From a virus: DNA of 43,915 nucleotides. Positions 38,166 to 43,915 of the stretch are shown here, piece after piece. The notes under the pieces are model-generated. The model was not told the origin of the DNA. It saw only the letters and a list, made by a program, of their open reading frames with translations, and did not search any database. The position numbers and the translations under genes are program-made. Position 1 is the first letter of the stretch; each line of letters opens with the position of its first letter. Location: positions 1-43,915 of IMG/VR virus record IMGVR_UViG_3300042731_009830; one strand, given 5' to 3'.

Positions 38166-39125
38166 ATGGCATCTCTGGGATATGACAAAAAGCTAAGACG
38201 TTATAGGGTTCGCTGGCGGGCAACGGACAGGAAGACTCATTACGTCTTCGCCGGATCAAGAGTATTCCACGAAAAATCCCAGGCTGTTCGGTTTTACGGA
38301 GAGATTGAGGCCCAGGAAAGACTGGTCAGGTCCGGCCAGGTTGTCCCCGGCGAATCCATTGACCTTGTTGCCCAGAATTTTTACAGGCATATCAAGCGTC
38401 ATACCAAAAGAACCCAGCAACATTATAAAATGGTGATGGATTTATTTTTGCAGAGCATGCCAAAATCCATCATCCGGATCCATCAGATCGAATCCTCACA
38501 TATACGTGAATATATTTACAAGCGGCGTGATATGGGCAGGATAAACCGCACATTAAACGCCCACCTGACCGTTATTAAGGCCTTCTGCCGCTTTTATTCC
38601 GACAGCTTCAATATCGCGAATCCGGCCTCAAAAGTTAATATGCTCGTGGAGGATCCGCCTAATAACAGGTTCCTGACCAGGGCCGAATACGAAAAGGTCC
38701 TCCGGGTGGCTCATCCGCTGGCGAAAGACAGAGTAATTTTTCTGGCCAATACCGGCCTGCGTGCGTCGGAATTCGCATCTTTAAAGCCCGATTTATTGTT
38801 CGGTAATTCGATTGCAATTACCGGCAAGGGCCGCAGGCGACGGGTCGTACCGCTTAATAAAACCGCCCGGTCGGTCCTGCCGACGTTAAAGCTCGGTTCA
38901 CGCAAGGCCCTGCTGCAGCAGTTTAATCTGCTGTCGAAAAAGGCCAATATTCCCGCCTTTGGGCCCAACGCGTTCAGGCATTTTTTCTGCACACAGCTTC
39001 TTTTAAAAAACGTTCCTATTGCCAAGGTGGCCAAGATCATGGGTAACAGCATCCGCGTGATCCAGAAAAACTACGCACATATACTCACTTCTGACATCTC
39101 TAATGTCACTGACGTTCTCGATTAA
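38166..39125 (+). CDS. int: Tyrosine-family integrase
   Basis: 319 residues. N-terminal arm-binding-like segment (MASLGYDKKLRRYRVRWRAT), core-binding domain (NFYRHIKRHTKRTQQHY, HLTVIKAFCRFYSDSF) and catalytic domain from about residue 170. Catalytic pieces: FLANTGLRASEFASL (Arg I, about 198), ITGKGRRRRVVPL (Lys), FGPNAFRHFFCTQLL (Arg II) and KNYAHI (Tyr nucleophile, about 302). The usual HxxR His is Asn (NAFR) and the GH His is also Asn (MGNSIRV). It integrates the phage at the tRNA-Gly attachment site adjacent upstream. Confidence 0.9.
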   Translation: MASLGYDKKLRRYRVRWRATDRKTHYVFAGSRVFHEKSQAVRFYGEIEAQERLVRSGQVVPGESIDLVAQNFYRHIKRHTKRTQQHYKMVMDLFLQSMPKSIIRIHQIESSHIREYIYKRRDMGRINRTLNAHLTVIKAFCRFYSDSFNIANPASKVNMLVEDPPNNRFLTRAEYEKVLRVAHPLAKDRVIFLANTGLRASEFASLKPDLLFGNSIAITGKGRRRRVVPLNKTARSVLPTLKLGSRKALLQQFNLLSKKANIPAFGPNAFRHFFCTQLLLKNVPIAKVAKIMGNSIRVIQKNYAHILTSDISNVTDVLD

Positions 39126-39136
39126 TTATAAATTTT

Positions 39137-39328
39137 TCAAAGAGCCTGCCGCTTAATCTTTCGAGGTTCTAAGATAAAACCGCTTCTGATCAACCAACTT
39201 TTTTTTCTGGTTTTTAACTTAAAGCATCTGTGGCATTGATAGTGATACAAACCATCTATTATTAATATTGGTCCGACCCATTTATGCTTTATCAGACATT
39301 TTAATTTTTCTTTTATACCCACTGACAT
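39137..39328 (-). CDS. Small zinc-ribbon protein
   Basis: 63 residues: KLKCLIKHKWVGPILIIDGL then YHYQCHRCFKLKTRKK. The C...H...CxxC pattern resembles small prophage zinc proteins (DUF1660-like). Convergent with the integrase gene, 11 nt apart; no terminator hairpin is seen between them. Confidence 0.55.
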   Translation of the reverse strand: MSVGIKEKLKCLIKHKWVGPILIIDGLYHYQCHRCFKLKTRKKSWLIRSGFILEPRKIKRQAL

Positions 39329-39348
39329 TCAAGCATCCCAAATCCTTG

Positions 39349-39630
39349 TTACCAACTATTATAAAAGCGTATTATCTTGATATCCTTCGGTAGATTGACA
39401 ATGGTTATTTCAAAACCCTCCTGTGCCTTATCAGTATATTTTTTACAACAAAGATGTTTTTCAAGTTCAATTTCAACACCGCAATTATCGGGAGGTATAT
39501 AATTAAAAAATTCTTCAACTTTTCCTGGGACAGGTATTTTGGCCGCCTGACAGGCATCCCATACCGTTTTCATTTTTTTCCACGTATCATCCGGCGGCTT
39601 AAAACCAATAATGTGTGTACTCATGCTCAT
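39349..39630 (-). CDS. Conserved phage hypothetical protein
   Basis: 93 residues: STHIIGFKPPDDTWKKMKTV, WDACQAAKIPVPGKVEEFFN, and the ending VNLPKDIKIIRFYNSW. This pattern (IIGFKPPD...KVxDAC...IIRFYNSW) recurs in many phages and prophages without known function. AAGG precedes the ATG; the second ATG two codons later is an alternative. Confidence 0.6.
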   Translation of the reverse strand: MSMSTHIIGFKPPDDTWKKMKTVWDACQAAKIPVPGKVEEFFNYIPPDNCGVEIELEKHLCCKKYTDKAQEGFEITIVNLPKDIKIIRFYNSW

Positions 39631-39936
39631 GTTAAATTTCCTTATTTTTAGTGCCGAAAACGGCCAAAATACCTGTCAAAACCTTACAAAAACAGCCTCA
39701 TAAATACAGTGATACCAGTAAGTTATGTAAGTAAAGTCACAAAAAAAATTTCAAAAACACATCCAAATCGGCATGGATTAAACCGCAAGGACGAATTGTC
39801 CAGTAAGGACCCATTACATAAGTCTTTTAAGTAGCTTTGTTTATAGATATTATTTTTTTTGTTACTCATTGTTTTTTTTGATTCTTAAAGCATAAAATAA
39901 ATCACAACTTATGACTTTACATCACTTTACATTGAA
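39631..39936. promoter_or_regulatory. 306-bp AT-rich gap with iteron-like repeats
   Basis: No gene seen. ACTTTACAT occurs twice in tandem at 39914-39922 and 39924-39932, and GTAAAGTC, complementary to part of it, at 39731-39738. ACTTATGTAA-type words occur near 39722 and (inverted) 39814. Runs of T and A separate them. Adjacent to the replication-initiator-like gene, so it may be an origin or autoregulatory site. Confidence 0.4.
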
Positions 39937-40860
39937 TTAACCGGGTGATGCCCGGGCCGATAGATTTAACGTGATTCCGTGACCTTTCAATTCCTTATCC
40001 ATAATATAAAACCATACTTTGCTTTTATTTTTCGCCGAATTGCCTTTTATTCGAAGGTAATTTGCCTTTTGAATCGCCTTCTCTCTCAATTCATCGAGAG
40101 CCAATGACGGAGCATGGCTTTTTATTTTGCACCACCAGGAAGCAAATGAACCCCATTCAGATCGAGATTGAATGTTATTCGGGTCAGCAGAATACCCCAA
40201 AGCCTCGACAACTTCCCAACCAAACGACTCGGCATCAGGATCTTGCCAATGGTCTGGAAACCGCTCGGCAATAACAGATCCAATGTTCTGTGGACTACCA
40301 TAGCGGAAAACCGAGCGGGTCGACTTAGGCACAAAATGCTTTTTAGCCGACCCTGCTTCGGGATCTATCGGATTTTCGGGTTTCTCATGTTCTGACGCTG
40401 CTGTTGGCTGTGCTGTTTCTTCTGTATTTGTACTAATCCGTTTTTTTTCTTTTCTTTTCTCCTCTTTCGAAACCCGTAAGGGTTTCGTCTCTTCTCTCTT
40501 ATCTTCTCTCTTCTCTTCTCTTCTCTTCTTTTCTTCTCTCACTGTTTTTTGGTTTTTTGGTTTTGCTGAACTTCTCTTCCTGCTTTTAGTAGGAGGTTTG
40601 CAAATGCGGATAAATGGGGTGGGATTACCATAAAGATCGGTCGCTTCCATAAGCGGTTTTAGATTCGGCTTACTATTTAACATCGGTATTTTCTTGGCAA
40701 TCCAATTGGGATCCGCTGGAAATATACGCATTCCACTGCGGGCTGCATACAACCATAAGGCCACCATTAACATTCTGGCAGAATCATCCAGGGAATCAAA
40801 CCCCTCATGCTCCAAAAGACTGGTATAAAGCTTCATCCAACTGTTGCTGCCTTCTTTCAT
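39937..40860 (-). CDS. Replication initiator/replisome organiser-like protein
   Basis: 307 residues. The N-terminal 80 residues (WMKLYTSLLEHEGFDSLDDS, ARMLMVALWLYAARSGMRIF, PADPNWIAKKIPML) resemble the winged-helix domains of phage O/DnaD-like replication proteins. Residues about 98-145 are an extremely charged Arg/Lys/Glu linker encoded by a polypurine strand. The C-terminal domain (GSFASWWCKIKSHAPSLALD, WFYIMDKELKGHGITL) is probably the helicase-loader-interacting part. In lambda the origin lies within the O gene linker region; a similar layout is possible here. Confidence 0.65.
   Translation of the reverse strand: MKEGSNSWMKLYTSLLEHEGFDSLDDSARMLMVALWLYAARSGMRIFPADPNWIAKKIPMLNSKPNLKPLMEATDLYGNPTPFIRICKPPTKSRKRSSAKPKNQKTVREEKKRREEKREDKREETKPLRVSKEEKRKEKKRISTNTEETAQPTAASEHEKPENPIDPEAGSAKKHFVPKSTRSVFRYGSPQNIGSVIAERFPDHWQDPDAESFGWEVVEALGYSADPNNIQSRSEWGSFASWWCKIKSHAPSLALDELREKAIQKANYLRIKGNSAKNKSKVWFYIMDKELKGHGITLNLSARASPG
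40437..40560 (-). repeat. Polypurine tract with 8-bp inverted repeat, candidate origin
   Basis: About 120 nt are almost purely pyrimidine on plus (TCTTCTC-type units). CGAAACCC-GTAA-GGGTTTCG at 40468-40487 interrupts the tract. The combination inside a replication gene resembles lambdoid origins in organisation. Confidence 0.4.
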
Positions 40861-40962
40861 TTTTGGCTGCGCTTTTTTCCAGTTAACAATCTCAAAAAAA
40901 AATTTTTTCTTTGTTTTTCCAGTCTCTTTAGTAATTGCAGACTCCTTTCGTCCAGGAAATTA

Positions 40963-41256
40963 CTAAGGCTGAGGAGATAGTGATGTTTTATTCTTACTTT
41001 TATACAAATCGTAAGCACCGGCCGCCGAAAGCCCCATCATAACACCAATAATTATTGGATTATTAAGGTGCTCCAAATATGAAAGACTTATACCAAGGGC
41101 TACTGACACTATAGGAAGAAATTCCTTCAGTACAGTTAATCTCGGTATATTTATGATTATCTGCTTCAGCATCTGAATTAACGCTGCTATTAAAGGGACC
41201 AAAACAAATACGATTTCCGGTATTTCGATATTATTAATATCAATTGCATTTTCCAT
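40963..41256 (-). CDS. Holin-like membrane protein
   Basis: 97 residues with three hydrophobic segments: VFVLVPLIAALIQMLKQIII, LKEFLPIVSVALGISLSYLE, and PIIIGVMMGLSAAGAYDLYK, then a polar tail (NKTSLSPQP). Size and topology fit class I phage holins. Its place next to the replication gene is unusual for a lysis gene, and no endolysin is adjacent. Confidence 0.6.
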   Translation of the reverse strand: MENAIDINNIEIPEIVFVLVPLIAALIQMLKQIIINIPRLTVLKEFLPIVSVALGISLSYLEHLNNPIIIGVMMGLSAAGAYDLYKSKNKTSLSPQP

Positions 41257-41260
41257 ACAT

Positions 41261-41392
41261 TTAACCTTTCTTTCTAAAAATCGATGTCAATAGTGAAACC
41301 AAGGCGATAATACCAACACCATACATTATTAAAGTTGCATTGCCCGAGTGCTGACCAATCGTAACCATCGCCTGGCCGGCAGTATCTACCAA
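41261..41392 (-). CDS. Small membrane protein (start uncertain)
   Basis: 43 residues from a TTG at 41392, or 35 from the ATG at 41368: MVTIGQHSGNATLIMYGVGI then IALVSLLTSIFRKKG. One membrane helix and a basic end. The frame is open further upstream without a good start. The adjacent holin-like gene suggests a lysis accessory role, unproven. Confidence 0.35.
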   Translation of the reverse strand: MVDTAGQAMVTIGQHSGNATLIMYGVGIIALVSLLTSIFRKKG

Positions 41393-41440
41393 TTCTAAGC
41401 CCGCATTGACATAGTCATTATTAAATGAGACACTACCTAT

Positions 41441-41686
41441 TCATTCATCCACGATTTTTTCGGCATCAGTAAGCTCCAGCCCCTTGATATACATAATCCA
41501 TCCGGTGTGTTCGACTTTTTCGTCGGCCTTTATGTAAAGCTCAGGGCTGAGATTCCAACCATCATATGGAGCAGCGGTCCCTTCTATTACAGTAGATATC
41601 TTAAAATCACCACGGTCTAAGCACCCTGTGACTAAAAAAATACCCATTAAAGCAATAACTAAAATCAATACCTTCGTTTTGTTCAT
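41441..41686 (-). CDS. Small lipoprotein
   Basis: 81 residues from the ATG at 41686 behind AAGGAG. MNKTKVLILVIALMGIFLVT-GC is a signal peptide with lipobox LVTGC, so Cys is probably lipidated. The mature part (DRGDFKISTVIEGTAAPYDG, WIMYIKGLELTDAEKIVDE) is acidic. Could be an Rz1-like partner or a surface protein expressed with the early genes. Confidence 0.6.
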   Translation of the reverse strand: MNKTKVLILVIALMGIFLVTGCLDRGDFKISTVIEGTAAPYDGWNLSPELYIKADEKVEHTGWIMYIKGLELTDAEKIVDE

Positions 41687-41719
41687 AACGACTCCTTTCA
41701 ATTAATAGTTACATTTGAT

Positions 41720-41801
41720 AAAAAAGCGGTGGCCGGGCCGTTCACCCGAAGCCTCCATGCATGTTGGATGTCGTTAAATTCCATTTTGTTAAGCCACCGC
41801 T
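41720..41801 (-). ncRNA. Long-loop hairpin with terminal T-run (element 3)
   Basis: AGCGGTGGC (41725-41733) pairs with GCCACCGCT (41793-41801), 59-nt loop; on minus the stem is followed by six T. An ATG in the loop opens a 28-residue frame (MEFNDIQHAWRLRVNGPATA...). Either a terminator with an unusual loop or a small structured RNA between the RHH and lipoprotein genes. Confidence 0.5.
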
Positions 41802-41839
41802 GATTTTCATAAAACCATTTTTATGAAATTTTTGTTAAT

Positions 41840-42043
41840 TTAGGCAATTTCCTGTTGACTTTCCCTACCGAATCCCGTAACCTGTCTTATAGCTGCACGG
41901 AGGCCCTCAGGTAAAGTTTGACAGCCTTGGACTGCCATCCATTCATCAAACTTTGCCCACATCGCAGTGGATGCTTTTATTACTGGTTGCTTTTTAATTA
42001 TCTGAGATTCGCTTTTTTGAGTTTCGGTCACTTTGTTTTCCAT
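41840..42043 (-). CDS. Small putative ribbon-helix-helix-like regulator
   Basis: 67 residues behind AGGAG. A polar N-terminus precedes KASTAMWAKFDEWMAVQGCQ then TLPEGLRAAIRQVTGFG, a strand-helix-helix arrangement like small DNA-binding proteins. First gene leftward from the divergent control region. A faintly similar segment exists in the divergent gene at 42198. Confidence 0.5.
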   Translation of the reverse strand: MENKVTETQKSESQIIKKQPVIKASTAMWAKFDEWMAVQGCQTLPEGLRAAIRQVTGFGRESQQEIA

Positions 42044-42197
42044 ACCGAATTTCTCCTATATAAAGTATGTACATATATTGTTGGTTATATGCTTATTTTG
42101 TCAACATTAATTCTGTAATTTTATATCATTTTTATTAAACTTTTTAGTTAAATTTTCATAATTGACCTATTCTAAAAGACTTATACAATTGGGATAA
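42044..42197. promoter_or_regulatory. Divergent promoter region (candidate lysis-lysogeny switch)
   Basis: Minus: TTGACA (42104-42099) with AACAAT/CAATAT at 16-18 nt. Plus: TTGACC (42162-42167), 16 nt, TACAAT (42184-42189), which is only 8 nt from the ATG at 42198, so the plus transcript is probably leaderless. TATGTACATA near 42066 is a palindrome that could be an operator. Confidence 0.55.
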
Positions 42198-42494
42198 ATG
42201 CCGAAAAATAATAACAAAAATATCAAAAAAATTAGACCTGGCTGGTTTTGTCCTGAAAATGTTAAAGAAAGTTTCGTTGAATTTTGTGATTTGCAGGGCG
42301 TAAAAATCCAGGAAGATTTTGCAGGAGCATTAATTATTTGGCAATATCTTCCCGTTCAGATTCGCCAGATGGCGAAACTTGAAGCAAAGGGCAGTGGCAT
42401 AGTCGACAAAACTTTCTGGGAGGATTTTCGCAAAGGTCTTGAAGCGGCAATAAGAGACCAATTTTATACCCAAAATAATAAGCCGGAGATTTAA
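42198..42494 (+). CDS. Putative regulator on a leaderless transcript
   Basis: 98 residues: basic N-terminus MPKNNNKNIKKIRPGWF, then NVKESFVEFCDLQGVKIQED, IWQYLPVQIRQMAKLEAKG and FRKGLEAAIRDQF. Helical, DNA-binding-like, no known family recognised. The promoter -10 lies so close to the ATG that translation should start at the 5' end, as for lambda cI from PRM. Its position opposite the leftward early promoter suggests a repressor-type role. Confidence 0.5.
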   Translation: MPKNNNKNIKKIRPGWFCPENVKESFVEFCDLQGVKIQEDFAGALIIWQYLPVQIRQMAKLEAKGSGIVDKTFWEDFRKGLEAAIRDQFYTQNNKPEI

Positions 42495-42535
42495 CTAAAC
42501 CAGAATTTGATTTTTGGGGTTTGATTCTTTTTCCC

Positions 42536-42564
42536 TTTACATCTGAATTATAACCCGCTATAAT
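42536..42564 (+). promoter_or_regulatory. Strong sigma-70-type promoter for the lipoproteins
   Basis: TTTACA (42536-42541), 17 nt, TATAAT (42559-42564). Expected start near 42571, giving about 50 nt of leader before the GAGGA ribosome site. Allows expression independent of other phage promoters. Confidence 0.7.
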
Positions 42565-42622
42565 ATATAGGCGTTTCTCATCGGCGATTTATTGATTATA
42601 AAATTAAATTTTACGAGGAAAT

Positions 42623-42946
42623 TTGAAATACTTCATTGTATCATTTTTTTTGATTTTTATTATAGGTTGTAGTAATTTTATTTCCAAAAATCAGGATTTT
42701 GAAAAACAACCTGTAAATGATTATTCATTTACTAAAAAAGAAATAAAAGCAATCAAAGCTAAAAAAGTTTTTATTGGTATGAGTAAAAACGCTTTATTTG
42801 CTACTTGTAAAAATCTTTATTACAATGGTATATTTAATATTGATGACCATAATATCTATGAAATTTTTTCTAAGCCCATTAAAACATTAACAATTTATAT
42901 ATATTTAGAAAATGATAAAGTAATTGGTTACGCGGTAATAAAATGA
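42623..42946 (+). CDS. Lipoprotein, paralogue 1
   Basis: 107 residues from a TTG start (42623) with GAGGA 4 nt upstream. MKYFIVSFFLIFIIGCSN is a signal peptide with lipobox IIGC. The mature part has KKVFIGMSKNALFATCKN, an SmpA/OmlA-like GMS motif, and LTIYIYLENDKVIGYAV. Strongly AT-rich. It overlaps the next gene by ATGA and shares its domain. A surface or periplasmic lysogenic-conversion role, such as superinfection exclusion, is inferred from promoter and position. Confidence 0.7.
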   Translation: MKYFIVSFFLIFIIGCSNFISKNQDFEKQPVNDYSFTKKEIKAIKAKKVFIGMSKNALFATCKNLYYNGIFNIDDHNIYEIFSKPIKTLTIYIYLENDKVIGYAVIK

Positions 42947-43332
42947 AAAAATCATTAATCTTAATCTTGTTCTTGGCTGGTTGCGCCGGCTCACCCTTGG
43001 CGATTTCAATGAAGACCCCTGAGCAGTTAAAATCCGTCCCCGATTACCAGCTCTGCGATGCCTACGCATCCGTTAAAAGCGAAAAAATCAAAACTGAGCT
43101 TTTAAGTCGCAATCTTTTCACAGATAAAGAATGGCAGGCGATTGAAAAACATAGCATCTTTGTAGGGATGAGTAAATTGGCTTTATTTGCAACTCGTCCC
43201 AATCTCTACCTTAATGGCATATCGGAGATTGGTAATTATGGCATGTGCGAGATCTATTCCGAATTTGCCACAACCGTTGGTGTGTATATTTATGTGCGTG
43301 GTGATAAAGTTGTCGGCTATCAGTTATATTAG
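42943..43332 (+). CDS. Lipoprotein, paralogue 2
   Basis: 129 residues. MKKSLILILFLAGCAGSP has lipobox LAGC. A helical insert (KTPEQLKSVPDYQLCDAYAS) precedes SIFVGMSKLALFATRPNLYL and VGVYIYVRGDKVVGYQLY, clearly homologous to the preceding gene (GMSK-ALFAT-NLY-NGI and VYIYxxxDKVxGY). Less AT-rich than its paralogue, so they were not simply duplicated in place recently. Stop TAG; convergent with the LamG gene end 3 nt away. Confidence 0.7.
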   Translation: MKKSLILILFLAGCAGSPLAISMKTPEQLKSVPDYQLCDAYASVKSEKIKTELLSRNLFTDKEWQAIEKHSIFVGMSKLALFATRPNLYLNGISEIGNYGMCEIYSEFATTVGVYIYVRGDKVVGYQLY

Positions 43333-43335
43333 TTG

Positions 43336-43915
43336 TTATTGACATCGAAGGTGCAGCAGGGCCTTTTCCTGACCTATTATTTTTATAATTCGGACTTTTC
43401 TAACAGCCAAACCATATCTTAAAGGCAGCTCTACTTTATCACCTCCGGTATCCACTTCCGCCGAAGATATCCCGCTGATCAAATTATTTTTTACGAAAAT
43501 ATCTATTACAGGCCTTCTACTGCCGATCAATGTCCCTATACTGTCCGGCCCGAGAAATTCCAAAGTCGCCCTGATTGATCTACTGCCTCCACTTCGCGGG
43601 TAATAAGTAATCGTATCGTAAGAAAGACCGTCAAACGTCGAATCTATCGCCATCATCAATGCCCGGTCCGCCGCATTCGGGCTGCACATCCAGGATGAGC
43701 TGGATGACGATGAGGTTGAACTTGTCGATGATGACGAGCTGCTCGATGATGAAAAAGACGAAGATGATGAGGACTGTGACGAGCTCGAAGAGCTGCTGGA
43801 TGATGAGCTCTGCGAACTGGAGCTGCTCGAAGAGCTGCTTAATGATGACGAACTCGATGATAGTGAACTGGAGCTCGACGAACTTGACGAACTCGATGAT
43901 AGTGAACTGGAGCTC
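43336..43915 (-). CDS. C-terminal part of LamG/poly-Ser protein: connector-like domain
   Basis: The frame is open from the right window edge through poly-Ser (43690-43915) into about 117 residues ending at 43336. The final domain has PVIDIFVKNNLISGISSAEV then DTGGDKVELPLRYGLAVRKV, homologous to the head-tail joining protein at 18007-18336 (xVKNxxxSGIxSxExxTGGDKVE). If the window is circular this joins in frame with the LamG part at 901-1. An internal ATG (43689) is not needed. The connector-like end may anchor the LamG part to the virion; misassembly in the repeat is the alternative. Confidence 0.65.
   Translation of the reverse strand, partial: SSSSLSSSSSSSSSSSSLSSSSSSLSSSSSSSSSQSSSSSSSSSSSQSSSSSSFSSSSSSSSSTSSTSSSSSSSWMCSPNAADRALMMAIDSTFDGLSYDTITYYPRSGGSRSIRATLEFLGPDSIGTLIGSRRPVIDIFVKNNLISGISSAEVDTGGDKVELPLRYGLAVRKVRIIKIIGQEKALLHLRCQ
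43690..43915 (-). repeat. Poly-Ser coding repeat (right half)
   Basis: About 75 codons, nearly all serine with a few Q, L, F and T. The last 26 bases equal the first 26 of the window and keep the same reading frame. Confidence 0.85.

Overview
The window is a lambda-like temperate siphovirus (or excised prophage) genome of about 43.9 kb. Most genes lie on the minus strand. The head and tail genes follow the lambda order Nu1-A-W-B-C/Nu3-D-E-FII-Z-U-V-G-T-H-M-L-K-J from about 29.7 kb down to 9.8 kb. The host cannot be named from sequence alone. Long poly-serine linkers, dispersed palindromic repeats (one encodes the peptide LSEVEG), lipobox lipoproteins and a tRNA-Gly(UCC) attachment core suggest an uncultured, probably diderm bacterium; Planctomycetota-like lineages are my guess only.

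Layout, left to right. 0-0.9 kb and 43.3-43.9 kb: two halves of what looks like one gene (LamG domain, poly-Ser linker, connector-like C-terminus), cut by the window ends and consistent with a circular molecule. 0.9-7.9 kb: two small unknown genes, four glycosyltransferase-like genes (one a two-domain fusion), an NAD-dependent sugar epimerase, two SAM methyltransferases and a small membrane protein, tightly coupled and co-directional with the tail genes. 7.9-23 kb: tail fibre, tail tip, tape measure, chaperones with a -1 frameshift site, tail tube, connectors, capsid, decoration protein, protease/scaffold and portal. 23.05-23.12 kb: tandem terminator-like hairpins. 23.3-26 kb: accessory genes. 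26-30 kb: terminase. 30-37.6 kb: many small genes, including a ParB-like protein, an AP2-like protein and zinc-ribbon proteins. 37.6-39.1 kb: attP in a tRNA-Gly 3' end followed by a plus-strand integrase. 39.1-42.2 kb: replication-initiator-like gene, a holin candidate and small membrane proteins, read leftward from a divergent switch region near 42.1 kb. 42.2-43.3 kb: plus-strand regulator and two paralogous lipoproteins behind a strong promoter, as expected for lysogenic-conversion genes.

The most interesting feature is how these parts combine. The capsid decoration protein and the tail tube protein, both present in many copies per virion, each end in exactly 17 consecutive serines written with different codons. 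A minor tail protein, the tail fibre and the LamG protein also carry long poly-Ser tracts, and the same transcription unit encodes sugar-processing enzymes. I propose a phage-encoded system that glycosylates (and perhaps methylates the glycans of) poly-serine tails on the virion surface. This is inference; the sequence shows the tails and the enzymes, not the chemistry.

A typical endolysin and a CI-like repressor were not recognised.
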